A stretch of DNA of 64,000 nt from Fulvimarina sp039652615 (GCF_039652615.1 NZ_JBDJAC010000002.1:248001-312000), one strand, 5' to 3'; positions 27,762 to 38,682 are shown, counted from the first letter of the stretch. Numbers and translations are program-made. Notes: generated from the letters alone by a model not told the origin.

Positions 27762-27779
27762 GCGGCCCGGCTGGCATCA

Positions 27780-28268
27780 TCACCAGTAGGGATCGGGCGG
27801 CGCACCATGGCAAATTTCGCCGACGCGCCGCCGGGTCGCCTCGGTCATATCTGCTGGAAGATCGTTCACCGGGAAGAAGCCGGATTCGGCGATTTCCCGA
27901 TCCGGCGTCTTGGGTTCGGTTTGGACCACACCGTCGGCGCGATAGACGATGACATGATCGCGGCGCGAAGAGGAAGTGTTGAAGTGGACGGACATCAGCC
28001 GAAGTCCTTGCGGCGCCTCGATATTGGCTTCCTCGCCGAGTTCTCGGCGAGCCGCCGCCTCTACCGTCTCGCCCGCATCGACGCCGCCCCCCGGCATATA
28101 CCAGCCCGGAACATAGGTATGGCGCACGAGAAAGAGACGGCTTGCGTCGTCGAAAGCCGCAACACGCACACCCAGAGTCATGGGCCGGGCTGCGAGAAAG
28201 CCAAGATGCATAAGACGACGAACGATTTTCTGGGCCGGCATCGGGTTTCTCTTCTCCAACAAGGACAT
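27780..28268 (-). CDS. Nudix hydrolase
   Basis: A 162-residue pyrophosphohydrolase of unknown nucleotide substrate. The Nudix box GGGVDAGETVEAAARRELGEEA is complete (G-x5-E-x7-REUxEE). Upstream is LFLVRHTYVPGWYMPGGG and downstream a short C-terminal region ending DPYW. The start at 28268 is only 30 bp from the divergent metallophosphoesterase start, so the two promoters must overlap. Confidence 0.92.
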   Translation of the reverse strand: MSLLEKRNPMPAQKIVRRLMHLGFLAARPMTLGVRVAAFDDASRLFLVRHTYVPGWYMPGGGVDAGETVEAAARRELGEEANIEAPQGLRLMSVHFNTSSSRRDHVIVYRADGVVQTEPKTPDREIAESGFFPVNDLPADMTEATRRRVGEICHGAPPDPYW

Positions 28269-28298
28269 ATTTGACGAGAGAACCGATCAGGATTCTCA

Positions 28299-29240
28299 AT
28301 GTACAGACTTGCCCATCTTTCCGATATCCATCTTGGTCCCCTGCCCGAGCTGTCGCTTCGCGAGCTCGCCTCAAAGCGGGTGACCGGATATGTCAATTGG
28401 CATCGCAACCGGCGCCGGTCCATGTTCGGCGATACGCTGACCGACCTCATCCTCGACATGAAGCACCAGCAACCGGACCACATTGCGGTCACCGGCGATC
28501 TCGTCAATCTCGCGACCAAGAAGGAAACGGTGGCGGCGCGGATCTGGCTGGAGCAGCTTGGCCTGCCGCACGACGTCTCGCTCGTTCCCGGCAATCATGA
28601 CGCCTATGTGCCGGGTGCCCTCAAGCGCTCCTTCAGGGAGTGGTACGAGTATCTCATCGGCGACAATCCGCTGGCGGCGATCGGCAACTCGTTTCCCTAT
28701 CTGAGAGTTCGCGGAAAGATCGCCATTTTCGGGGTGTCGACGGCGGAGGCCAGCGCTCCGTTCCTTGCGACCGGCTCGTTCCGCCGCGGCCAGGCACTGG
28801 CACTGGCGAAACTGCTCGAAAGCTGCCGCTCGACCGGGCATTTCCGGGTTGTTCTCATTCACCATCCGCCGATCTCGGGCGCCGCTTCCTGGCACAAGCG
28901 GCTGATCGGCAAGCAATTCTTCTCGAAGGTCATCCGTGATGTCGGCGCCGAGCTCGTCCTGCACGGGCACACGCATCTCGACACCCTCTACTGGCTGGAC
29001 GGCCCGGACAACCGCAAGGTGCCCGTGGTGGGCGTGCCATCGGCAAGCCAGTCTCCCGGCGCAGACAAGCCGGCTGCGCGCTATAACCTGTTCGAGATCG
29101 AGGGAGAGCCGGGAAACTGGTCGCTCACCCAGCGCGAACGCGGGATGAGCGAAAGCTATGAAGGCGTGGACTGGTTGCGTCAGCGGGAGCTTCTTTCCGA
29201 CGGGCAGGCCGTCGACGCAAGAACGGTCCGATCAGGCTGA
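28299..29240 (+). CDS. Metallophosphoesterase (calcineurin-like)
   Basis: A 313-residue binuclear-metal phosphoesterase, possibly acting on cyclic nucleotides or other phosphodiesters. All metal motifs are visible: LSDIHLG at the N-terminus, VTGDLVN, VPGNHDAY, LIHHPPI and LHGHTHLD. The fold and order match the cpdA/Icc-like group, although the substrate is uncertain. Just 35 bp after its stop begins a decayed IS30 transposase, so the insertion landed immediately downstream and appears not to have altered the gene. Confidence 0.92.
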   Translation: MYRLAHLSDIHLGPLPELSLRELASKRVTGYVNWHRNRRRSMFGDTLTDLILDMKHQQPDHIAVTGDLVNLATKKETVAARIWLEQLGLPHDVSLVPGNHDAYVPGALKRSFREWYEYLIGDNPLAAIGNSFPYLRVRGKIAIFGVSTAEASAPFLATGSFRRGQALALAKLLESCRSTGHFRVVLIHHPPISGAASWHKRLIGKQFFSKVIRDVGAELVLHGHTHLDTLYWLDGPDNRKVPVVGVPSASQSPGADKPAARYNLFEIEGEPGNWSLTQRERGMSESYEGVDWLRQRELLSDGQAVDARTVRSG

Positions 29241-29274
29241 AACCAATGCATCGCTGGTGTCGTCGATTGCACGC

Positions 29275-29745
29275 ATGTGGGAGGGCGATCCGATCATCTG
29301 CAAGCGAGCGCAGCCGGTGCTGGTCCTTCATGAGCGAAAGACGAGGATCACGGTCGCCACAAGGCTGACCGGGAAGATCGCCGCCGAAACCATCTCGGCC
29401 ATGAATACGATCTTCCGGCGCGCCCCTGCCGACCTCAGATCATCCGTCACCTTCGACAACGACACGACATTTGCCCGTCATGGCCTTCTCAAAGCCCTCT
29501 TCGGCATGACCACCTGGTTCTGCGACGCTTACGCCTCGTGGCAGAATGGCGGCGTCGAAAACGCCAACAATCGATTGCGACGATGGCTGCCGAGATCGCT
29601 CGATCTCGACACCCTCACCGAAGCCGATCTTCAGGACGTCGTCGTCTCGATCAACACGACGCCGAGGTAATGCATCGGCTTCATCACGCCGCTTCAGGCC
29701 ATGCTCAAAGAGCTTGGCAAAGACGTCCAGATCCATTTCTCATGA
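29275..29745 (+). pseudogene. IS30-family transposase remnant, C-terminal part with nonsense mutation
   Basis: The frame reads MWEGDPIICKR...VLVLHERKTRITVATRLTGK...VTFDNDTTFA...WFCDAYASWQNGGVENANNRLRRWLP, the DDE catalytic core of IS30-type transposases. The N-terminal helix-turn-helix half is absent. A TAA at 29668-29670 interrupts the expected ...TPR(K)C-GF; the same frame continues CIGFITPLQAMLKELGKDVQIHFS to a TGA at 29743-29745. No inverted repeats or full element were recognised. It is a truncated, inactive insertion-sequence fossil. Confidence 0.85.
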
Positions 29746-29981
29746 GCCGTTGCACTTCACACTGGAATCCACCCCTCCGATCACAATACTTAACGCAACT
29801 GCTACCGAACGAACGCTTGGAAACAGTCCCTATCGCGAACGCTGCTCTCCTCGCCAAGTAAAGGCATCGAGTGTGTGGAGGCGACTTGCTTCCGCGTCGA
29901 TACATCGCCAGACAATACTCTGGCAGCGACGCGTTGCGGACGGGTGGGTTCGTCAGAACGCCCGCTGGCAAACGAGCCCCA

Positions 29982-30611
29982 TCAAAGAAGATAGAAGTAG
30001 GACAGAACCAGAGGCACGCCCGCGCCGACAACGGTTCCGAGCAGGAACCAGACGAGGCCGACGATGAAACGGCCGCCGTCGCGCTCCGCCCCCTCATCTG
30101 ACGGGTTCGTCTTGTCGCTCGCCATCGGCTGTACGCCGCGCTCTGGCTGGGTCTTGAACCGTGCGGGATCGCTCGCCTTCTCACCAATGCCATCGTCGAC
30201 CGCGAATGCGCGGTCCCGCTCCACGATGCGCTCCGCGACATAGGTCGTCACATGATCGGCGATCTTGCGAGGTTCGGTCGATTCGGCGAGCGTGACGCGG
30301 CCAAGGCGCGTTTCACGGACGAAGCGATAGGTGCGCCGATCACGCGCCATGGTGACATGAGCCGTTCCGTCCACCCAGTAGCGGGAGGTCACGCCGCCGG
30401 TCAGCACGAAGTCGAACAGATCATCCCCGCCGAGTTCGTCGGCAATCGGCTTCAATTCTTCCGAGAGGATTTCGAGACGGGCGCGGTCTGCCTCGCGAAT
30501 ATCGACCACCACATCCGAGCGCTGGGCTGCGGCAATCTTGGCGGCACGCACGGCATCTGCCAGGCGTCTCGTCCCTGTGAGGGGCGTGACCTTCTCCGAG
30601 CTTTCCGCCAT
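29982..30611 (-). CDS. Hypothetical protein with C-terminal membrane anchor
   Basis: A 209-residue protein. The soluble N-terminal part (DVVVDIREADRARLEILSEELKPIADELGGDDLFDFVLTGGVTSRYWVDGTAHVTM...RRTYRFVRETRLGR) is followed by an acidic/polar linker. A single C-terminal transmembrane helix, FIVGLVWFLLGTVVGAGVPLVLSYFYLL, suggests a tail-anchored inner-membrane protein. The start is the ATG at 30611 (MAESSEKVTP), with the frame open to 30737. I do not recognise the family; the pattern of a regular domain plus tail anchor is typical of conserved rhizobial hypotheticals. It lies upstream of the IS30 relic. Confidence 0.75.
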   Translation of the reverse strand: MAESSEKVTPLTGTRRLADAVRAAKIAAAQRSDVVVDIREADRARLEILSEELKPIADELGGDDLFDFVLTGGVTSRYWVDGTAHVTMARDRRTYRFVRETRLGRVTLAESTEPRKIADHVTTYVAERIVERDRAFAVDDGIGEKASDPARFKTQPERGVQPMASDKTNPSDEGAERDGGRFIVGLVWFLLGTVVGAGVPLVLSYFYLL

Positions 30612-30712
30612 CAACTTATGCCTCGCCTGCGAAACCATGAATAATTCGTTAATGTATCGGCGATGTGCGGCAGTTCCAAGGTATTTGCGCGCTGGTGACG
30701 CATATAGACGAG

Positions 30713-30740
30713 CGGATGGCAATGCTGCCACTGCCATCCG
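30713..30740 (-). terminator. Hairpin downstream of leuA, possible terminator
   Basis: A perfect 9-bp stem CGGATGGCA/TGCCATCCG with a 10-nt loop lies about 65 bp after the leuA stop. There is no T-run, so termination is uncertain. Confidence 0.4.
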
Positions 30741-30806
30741 TTCCGGAATGAACCAGTCGCGCCATTTCGAGACAGCGGACTGATTCAGTTTTGCTGTCCC
30801 GCGATC

Positions 30807-32573
30807 TCAGGGCTGGACGGATCCTTCAATGATCCGGTTGGCTGCCGAGAGAATCGCGACGAGCGAGGCCGTCACGATATTCTTGTTGATCGCGACGCCA
30901 AAGAGCCGACCACCGGGATGGGCAATCTCCATGTAGCAGATCGCCCGCGCATCCGACCCCGTTCCGAGAGAGTGCTCGGAATAGTCATGCACCGAGATGT
31001 CGACACCGATATGCCGGGAAAGACCGTCGATGAAGCCGTCGATCGGCCCCGTCCCCTTGCCGGTGATCAAGATCTCCTCACCGCGATCGATGATCGTCGA
31101 CTCCACGATCCGGCCCTCGGGAACGTTCGGATCGGGCTTCGTGACGTGGTTGATGAAGCGAAGACGGCCTTCCGGCTGGGTCACATAGCGCTCCATGAAC
31201 CGCTCGTAGATGCGGCTGCCCTGAAGCTCCCGGCCCTCTTCGTCGGTAATTCTCTGAATGTCCTCGCGAAACTCCACCTGCAGATTGCGCGGCAGATTGA
31301 GCCCGTAATCCTCCTGCAGGATGTAGGCGATACCGCCCTTGCCCGACTGGGAGTTGATGCGGATGATCGCCTCGTAGGACCGGCCGACATCCTTCGGGTC
31401 GATCGGCAGATAAGGCACTTCCCAGAGCGGCTTGTTCTGCTGACGTACCGCCTTCATGCCCTTGTTGATGGCGTCCTGATGGGAGCCGGAAAAGGCGGTA
31501 TAGACCAGTTCGCCCACATAAGGGTGCCGCTCACCGACGGCGAGCTGGTTGCAGTATTCGTAGACATCCTTGATCCGGTTGATGTCGGAGACGTCGATCA
31601 AAGGATCGACGCCTTGCGTGTACATGTTGAGGGCCAGGGTCACGAGATCGACATTGCCGGTCCGCTCGCCATTGCCGAACAGCGTGCCCTCCACACGGTC
31701 GCCGCCTGCCATCAGGGCGAGTTCCGTCGCCGCGACCGCCGTGCCCCGATCATTGTGCGGATGGATCGAGACCAGGAGGTTCTCCCGATTGTCGAGATTG
31801 CGGCACATCCATTCGATCTGGTCGGCATGGATGTTGGGCGTCGACATCTCGACCGTCGCCGGCAGATTGACGATCAGCTTGTTCTCCGGCGTCGGCTGGA
31901 TGATTTCGGCGACCGCGTTGCAGACCTCGGCCGCAAATTCCAGTTCGGTGCCGGTGAAGCTCTCCGGTGAATACTGGAAACGATAGCCGCCGCCGGCTTT
32001 TGCCGCCATATCGGCGATCATCTTGGCCGCATCCGTTGCAATCTGCTTGATCCCCGCCCGGTCCTTGTCGAACACGACCCGGCGCTGAAGCTCACTCGTC
32101 GAATTGTAGAAGTGCACGATCGGCCTCACCGAGCCTTCCAGCGACTCGAAGGTTCGCGAGATCAGCTCGGGCCGGCACTGGACAAGCACCTGCAGCGAGA
32201 CATCGTCGGGCGTCCCGCCCTCCTCGATACACCAGCGCACGAAGTCGAAATCGGTCTGGGAGGCCGAGGGGAAACCGATCTCGACTTCCTTGAAGTTCAT
32301 GGCCAGCAGAAGCGCGAAGAATCGCGCCTTGCGCTCCTGGCCCATAGGATCGACGAGGGCCTGATTGCCATCGCGCAGGTCCACGGAACACCAGATCGGC
32401 GGCGTATCGATCGTCTTCGAGGGCCAGGTCCGATCGGGCAGATCGATCTGGCCATAGGGCCGGTATTTCTCGGCCGCATTGGTCATGGTCTTGCCGCGCC
32501 CCTCGGGAAACGGCTTCTTCGCCTCGATCGTCGTATCGCTCGCAGGCATCGGAATATTATGGATGGCAGACAT
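30807..32573 (-). CDS. leuA: 2-isopropylmalate synthase, LeuA type 2
   Basis: This enzyme condenses acetyl-CoA with 2-oxoisovalerate, the first step of leucine synthesis. The 588-residue length and the N-terminal RPYGQIDLPDRTWPSK are typical of the longer LeuA2 form. The HMGL-like domain shows DLRDGNQALVDPMG, SIHPHNDRGTAVA and FGNGERTGNVDLV. The C-terminal regulatory domain carries leucine-feedback-type segments (ITGKGTGPIDGFIDGL...YSEHSLGTGSDARA). The ATG at 32573 follows GAAGGACGACG. A leader peptide with four Leu codons lies about 190 nt upstream, indicating attenuation by leucyl-tRNA supply. Confidence 0.96.
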   Translation of the reverse strand: MSAIHNIPMPASDTTIEAKKPFPEGRGKTMTNAAEKYRPYGQIDLPDRTWPSKTIDTPPIWCSVDLRDGNQALVDPMGQERKARFFALLLAMNFKEVEIGFPSASQTDFDFVRWCIEEGGTPDDVSLQVLVQCRPELISRTFESLEGSVRPIVHFYNSTSELQRRVVFDKDRAGIKQIATDAAKMIADMAAKAGGGYRFQYSPESFTGTELEFAAEVCNAVAEIIQPTPENKLIVNLPATVEMSTPNIHADQIEWMCRNLDNRENLLVSIHPHNDRGTAVAATELALMAGGDRVEGTLFGNGERTGNVDLVTLALNMYTQGVDPLIDVSDINRIKDVYEYCNQLAVGERHPYVGELVYTAFSGSHQDAINKGMKAVRQQNKPLWEVPYLPIDPKDVGRSYEAIIRINSQSGKGGIAYILQEDYGLNLPRNLQVEFREDIQRITDEEGRELQGSRIYERFMERYVTQPEGRLRFINHVTKPDPNVPEGRIVESTIIDRGEEILITGKGTGPIDGFIDGLSRHIGVDISVHDYSEHSLGTGSDARAICYMEIAHPGGRLFGVAINKNIVTASLVAILSAANRIIEGSVQP

Positions 32574-32763
32574 CGTCGTCCTTCAATCGCCTTCTCGATC
32601 GGCGGCATTCACGGCAGCTTTACCGTGCGTCTTCCGCGATCGGATCGAACTTTTCAAGCCGCGCACGGATCACGCGGCCCATCGGTCTCGAAATGTGAAG
32701 GAGCGAAGCCGAATTTCCGGGAGAGACCCGACCGGCTTGAGCCGACCGCCGGGCGCCCCTTCC
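32574..32763 (-). promoter_or_regulatory. leuA attenuator leader (hairpins between leader peptide and leuA)
   Basis: On the minus strand, immediately after the leader peptide stop, GC-rich inverted repeats can form overlapping hairpins. One is a 9-bp stem around GGCTCAAGCC; another is CGGGTCTCTCCCGG. Such alternation is expected of an attenuator, but I could not identify a classical terminator with a T-run, so the exact mechanism is open. Confidence 0.5.
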
Positions 32764-32808
32764 TTAGCGGGCCCGACGGTCGCGGCTAAGGAGGAGAAGA
32801 CCAGACAT
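32764..32808 (-). CDS. leuL: leuA leader peptide (four consecutive Leu codons)
   Basis: A 14-codon minus-strand frame reads MSGLLLLSRDRRAR and then TAA. Four adjacent leucine codons (CTT CTC CTC CTT) sit in the position expected for a ribosome-mediated attenuation peptide upstream of leuA. The peptide ends about 190 nt before the leuA start. Leader peptides of this kind are known for branched-chain amino acid genes. No strong ribosome binding site is visible, so translation is inferred from the codon run and position. Confidence 0.7.
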   Translation of the reverse strand: MSGLLLLSRDRRAR

Positions 32809-32937
32809 GCGAAACCGGCCACCGGCTGAGATGGCAGTGCTCCGAGCAGACATGGCCGTGCAGATGTTCATGGTCAGAAAGATGCAGGATCGTTTTAAGG
32901 AAAGCAAGCTGCCGGCACGCTTAAAACGCCGGCTTTG

Positions 32938-32972
32938 CGGCGATGCCGGCGCAATCACCGCCGGCATCGCCG
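32938..32972 (-). terminator. Rho-independent terminator of rpoD
   Basis: A perfect 14-bp inverted repeat CGGCGATGCCGGCG / CGCCGGCATCGCCG (32938-32951 and 32959-32972) with a 7-nt loop begins 8 bp after the rpoD stop. On the minus strand it is followed, after a second short GC stem, by GTTTTAAGC. Confidence 0.75.
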
Positions 32973-32979
32973 TGTTCAA

Positions 32980-35013
<2,034 letters not shown>

Positions 35014-35208
35014 ACGATTCATTCTCCGATTTCGGGCATCGCCACCCGGGTTCTGCTGCCTGCCGTCCACTCAGCGACGTCTCGCTGAGGGAAGGCACCC
35101 TCTTTCAGGCCGCTTTGACTACTTGGGGCCCTCAAGGCTCGCTTTCCGCCGTTCACGGTCGTCTCGAAACTCGCAATCACATGAACGTTATATCGCGTTC
35201 AGCGGCGG

Positions 35209-35237
35209 TATATGTGTGCCCGACCATCAAATGGCAA
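35209..35237 (-). promoter_or_regulatory. Candidate rpoD promoter
   Basis: Minus-strand TTGCCA (35237-35232) and CATATA (35214-35209) are separated by 17 bp. This would start transcription near 35202, about 190 nt before the rpoD ATG. It was found by eye only. Confidence 0.45.
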
Positions 35238-35336
35238 TATTTAAACGCCCCAGCTTGCCGCAAGCCTGCGCGGCAACGCGCGCGGCACGCGACACTGCGA
35301 CAGCCTGTGGCCGATTGGGAACGGAATTCTGATGCT

Positions 35337-37289
35337 TTACATGGTCTTAACAGCGCGCCCCGACAAGATGCCAAATCCATCTATCAGGGCTTCGGTCGTC
35401 TCCAGGCGTTCGATTTCCGCTTTCACCGCGCGCATGTGCTCATAAGTCCCCTGCGTCGGCTCCTCGCCGAGCAGTCGTTCGGCCTGCCTCAGCTCGCGCG
35501 TCAACGCCTTGAAGCGATGCTGCAGATTCAAGGCCTGACGCAGGGCCTCGCGGGCGTCGTCCGGTGCAGCATCAGCGAGAACCGGCCATAGCCGTACCTC
35601 GCGCGCCTTTCTTTCATACGCCTCGAAAATCGTATCCGTGCCCGTGCGTTTCAAGCCATCGACGATGACATCCCGGCTGTCCGGCGCGCGCTCGGCGTAG
35701 ATGTCGAGCACCGCAGCCCTCAGGCGGGCAAGATCGGGCGCATCGATCTCCAGATCGGCGAAGTAGTCGAACGCTTCGTGCATGAGCACCGGATGGTTCA
35801 CGAAACCGACCACGATCGCGATCTCTCGCAAGGAGGGCGCGGGGCCGCCGGCGGATCGCAGGAGGCTGGATCGCGCGAGACGGTCCGAGATCGCCGGCCG
35901 CATACCGGGTGCCTGGCCTTGCCGCTCTCCCCGGTTCTGGCCGCTTGCCCCCCGCGAATAGCCGCCGCGTTCGTTTTTTCCCCCATAGCCGCGCTGCGAC
36001 GATCCACCGCCGAAAAAGGTCGATAACCTCTGACGCATATCGCTCTGGTAGTGTCGGCGAACGTTTTCGTCGCCTATCTGCCGGGTCAACTGGTTGAGGC
36101 GAGCCTCGAGTTCGGCCCGCGCTTCCGGCGTATCGAAGGTCGAACCGGCAGTCTCGCGGGACCAGACCATATCCGACAGGGGGCGGGCCTGCGCCAGAAC
36201 ATCATTGAAGGCATCCGGTCCGCCATCCTTCACGAGGTCGTCCGGGTCCTTGCCGTCGGGCATCAGGGCGAAACGCAGGGATCGACCGGGCTTCAGCATG
36301 GGCAGCGCGATCTCGGCCGCCCGGTGCGCGGCTCGAAGACCGGCCCCGTCTCCGTCGAAACACAGAACCGGCTCGGTGGAATTGCGCCACAAGAGCTCGA
36401 TCTGGCCTTCCGTCAACGCGGTGCCGAGCGGCGCGACCGCGTGATCAAAACCGGCCTGGGCCAAGGCGATCACGTCCATGTAGCCTTCGACCACGATGAA
36501 AGTGCCGGCGCTCTTCGCCGCTCGCCTCGCATTGGCGAGATTGTAGAGCATCGCGCCCTTGTGAAAGACATCGGTTTCCGGCGAATTCAGATATTTGGCG
36601 CGGGCATTGGGCGACATCGCCCGCCCGCCGAAGGCAACGCATCGCTCCGAAGGATCGAGGATCGGAAACATGATCCGGTCGCGAAATCGGTCGAAGGAGA
36701 CGGGGATGTCGTCACCGTGGACGACGAGCCCGGCGGCCTCGATCTCCGCCTTGCCCACACCCTTAGCGACCAGATGCTCCTTCAGGCGGTTCCGACCCTC
36801 CGGCGCGAAACCGAGCCCGAAGCGCTTTTGCGTCGCAGGCGTCAGGCCGCGATCGCGCAGATAGCCGCGCGCCTTGGCCCCTTCGTTGTCCTGCAGCCGT
36901 TCGCGAAAAAACTCCGAGGCAAGCCTCAGGGCATCGAGAAGGGTCGCACGCTTCTCCTCGCGCCGCTCGGCCTGGGGATCGGGCGCCGGCATCGACAGGC
37001 CGGCCATACCGGCCAGCCGCTCCACCGCATCGGGAAAGCTCATCCCGTCGAGCTCGGTCAGAAAGCGGAAATGATCGCCGGAGACGCCGCAACCAAAACA
37101 GTGATAGCGGCCCTTGTCGTCCTCGCAGTGAAAGCTCGGAGACTTTTCGCCGTGAAACGGACAGCAGGCCCAGTGATCGCCCTTGGCAGGCCGGGATTTA
37201 CGCCGATCCCAGGTCACGCGCTGACCGATCACATCGGAGATCGGAACGCGGGCACGGATGTCGTCGAGAAAGGAGGGCGGAAAGCGCAT
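35337..37289 (-). CDS. dnaG: DNA primase
   Basis: This enzyme synthesises RNA primers at the replication fork. The 650-residue protein has the N-terminal zinc-binding domain CCPFHGEKSPSFHC...YHCFGCGVSGD (CHCC-like ligands intact) and the RNA polymerase core with MFPILDPSERCVAFGGRAM. The Toprim domain has FIVVEGYMDVIALAQAG and CFDGDGAGLRAAHRA. A Gly/Arg/Ser-rich linker (YGGKNERGGYSRGASGQNRGER) precedes the C-terminal helicase-interaction domain. It lies upstream of rpoD with about 320 bp between them. In many relatives yqeY lies just before dnaG; here three kilobases of extra genes separate them. Confidence 0.97.
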   Translation of the reverse strand: MRFPPSFLDDIRARVPISDVIGQRVTWDRRKSRPAKGDHWACCPFHGEKSPSFHCEDDKGRYHCFGCGVSGDHFRFLTELDGMSFPDAVERLAGMAGLSMPAPDPQAERREEKRATLLDALRLASEFFRERLQDNEGAKARGYLRDRGLTPATQKRFGLGFAPEGRNRLKEHLVAKGVGKAEIEAAGLVVHGDDIPVSFDRFRDRIMFPILDPSERCVAFGGRAMSPNARAKYLNSPETDVFHKGAMLYNLANARRAAKSAGTFIVVEGYMDVIALAQAGFDHAVAPLGTALTEGQIELLWRNSTEPVLCFDGDGAGLRAAHRAAEIALPMLKPGRSLRFALMPDGKDPDDLVKDGGPDAFNDVLAQARPLSDMVWSRETAGSTFDTPEARAELEARLNQLTRQIGDENVRRHYQSDMRQRLSTFFGGGSSQRGYGGKNERGGYSRGASGQNRGERQGQAPGMRPAISDRLARSSLLRSAGGPAPSLREIAIVVGFVNHPVLMHEAFDYFADLEIDAPDLARLRAAVLDIYAERAPDSRDVIVDGLKRTGTDTIFEAYERKAREVRLWPVLADAAPDDAREALRQALNLQHRFKALTRELRQAERLLGEEPTQGTYEHMRAVKAEIERLETTEALIDGFGILSGRAVKTM

Positions 37290-37361
37290 GAGATCGTCTT
37301 CGCACAGTTGCGCTCAGACGTCAGCCACCTTCGGTCATGGGCAGTGGATTAAGCCGCAGAA

Positions 37362-38062
37362 CTACCTGCCTATGCCCCTTGCATCCGCCCGAAGCGTCTG
37401 CATCATCGAACGAAGCATCTTTTCCATATCTTCATAAGAAAGGTCAGGGCTGCGACTGTCGTGTATCGAAGTCGATACGTCGTAGCCGTCAACCTGCGTG
37501 TAGGCTGTCATCGACCGAATGGTCAATTGACCTTCAGGCGTCGTAGCGCGTGAGAGCATTCTTACATAGAGGACGTCGCCATCGCGCGGCTCCACAATTT
37601 CGGTCACCTGCAGTTGATCTAAGGTGGCGTCATACTCTCCGAATTCAGGCTGCCTTCCAATAATCTCCCGGAACCTCGGGTCGGTGTTCATGGACAGAAA
37701 TGCCTGCTCCATAGACGCCATCGCTTCCTTGGGGGGGGGGGCAGCGGACTCTTGGAGAGATAGCCATTTTTCATATTTTGGCTAGTCACAGTGATGTGCG
37801 TTCCATCCAAACTATCGAGATCGATCGTAGTGGGATCGTCCGCGCCGCATGGAAGGAACATCGCGATCAAGACGTTCTTCAGGTTCATGGTCGTTTCCCG
37901 CGCATCGTCGAACACAACGGACTCGAGGCCGATATTTGCGGGGTCGAGACGGCACATTCCTTCGGGAGCAACCAAGGGCAGATCGAATGTCTTAAGCTCA
38001 GATGCGAGGCCAAGTCCTCCGCTACTGACTAGATACAGAAATACCAGAGCAAGAGCGCGCAT
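37362..38062 (-). pseudogene. Frameshifted, possibly phase-variable exported protein gene (split at a C11 tract)
   Basis: Two overlapping minus-strand frames together make one protein. The first (38062-37688) starts with a signal peptide, MRALALVFLYLVSSGGLGLAS, and reaches residue 107 (...YLSKSPL). It then enters a run of 11 C (37741-37731) and ends in junk after PPPP. The second (from 37721) continues KEAMASMEQAFLSM...MQTLRADARGIGR and ends at 37362. Adding one C, or removing two, joins them into a 232-233 residue protein. A second 11-base homopolymer lies about 64-74 nt upstream of the start. As assembled the gene is OFF. I do not recognise the family. A sequencing error in the homopolymer is the main alternative. 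Confidence 0.75.
37731..37741. repeat. Poly-G/poly-C tract, 11 bp, inside the exported-protein gene
   Basis: Eleven consecutive G on the plus strand (C on the coding strand). It lies precisely at the frame break of the minus-strand gene, encoding a proline run. Confidence 0.95.
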
Positions 38063-38125
38063 TCGTCAGAAGACCCCTTTTGAAGCCCATCATCAATTGT
38101 CTTGGGAAGTGGAACCAGAAGAGCT

Positions 38126-38136
38126 CCCCCCCCCCC
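38126..38136. repeat. Second 11-bp homopolymer, upstream of the same gene
   Basis: Eleven consecutive C on the plus strand (G on the coding strand), 64 bp upstream of the start codon at 38062, within its presumed promoter or 5' untranslated region. It lies between this gene and the DUF1289 gene. Confidence 0.95.
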
Positions 38137-38205
38137 GCAACCTAATGCCGCAAAACACAACGAAAGTTGAGGGCGTTTTCAGCCGTCTGCCGCCGCCAGC
38201 GAACC

Positions 38206-38484
38206 TCAAGCCGACTTCGCCTCCTGCAGCTTGTCGAGCGGACAGGGCTGGTCCTTCTTTGCGCAGCGGCGACGGTAGAGGAATTCCCACCGATCCCTGC
38301 GGCCCGTCTGTTCGAGCCGTGCCAGAAGCAGGCGAAACAGTGCCTTGCGGTCGGCCTTCTTGCGGCTCTTCTTGAACAGCTTCTTTTCGTCCTTCGTCAG
38401 GCCGCAGCCGACGCAGGGGCCCTTCCCCGGGCGTTTACAGATATCGATGCAGGGCGATGGAGCCCCGCGCCACAGTCCGGCCAT
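38206..38484 (-). CDS. DUF1289 domain protein (small Cys-rich)
   Basis: A 92-residue protein. The N-terminal domain SPCIDICKRPGKGPCVGCGLTKDE has the four cysteines (CxxxC...CxxC) that define DUF1289. These are likely metal ligands, possibly for an Fe-S or zinc site (inference). A basic C-terminal helix-rich region follows (KKSRKKADRKALFRLLLARLEQ). The start at 38484 (MAGLWRGAPS) has GAGGGAC upstream; the frame is open to 38631. It is divergent from the next gene across a region carrying an Irr-type box, though that box lies nearer the other gene. Confidence 0.88.
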   Translation of the reverse strand: MAGLWRGAPSPCIDICKRPGKGPCVGCGLTKDEKKLFKKSRKKADRKALFRLLLARLEQTGRRDRWEFLYRRRCAKKDQPCPLDKLQEAKSA

Positions 38485-38682
38485 TGATGATGTCCCTCGG
38501 ATTTGGTGCAACGCGGCGCAAGCCACGCAACGGATGTCGGTTTCAGACGATGCCAGCGGCGCGCCGATGTCCAGCGGGATATCTCCTGCCAGCGCCCGAA
38601 AGCATCTGTGACACGCCAGCGCGGCTGGCATCGTTGCGCCGACATACTAGCTCTGTTAAAGAGAAATCAACAAAATCAGCAG

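Noticed and set aside
35171..35200. GAAC...GTTC palindrome near the rpoD promoter as a LexA site
   Set aside because: The alphaproteobacterial LexA box is a direct repeat GTTC-N7-GTTC; this arrangement and spacing do not match.
36051..37352. 433-codon plus-strand frame over dnaG
   Set aside because: Antisense shadow of dnaG.
38093..38290. Minus-strand frame running through the upstream homopolymer
   Set aside because: It starts inside the DUF1289 gene, ends just before the frameshifted gene and has no ribosome binding site or recognisable sequence; the tract is more likely regulatory.
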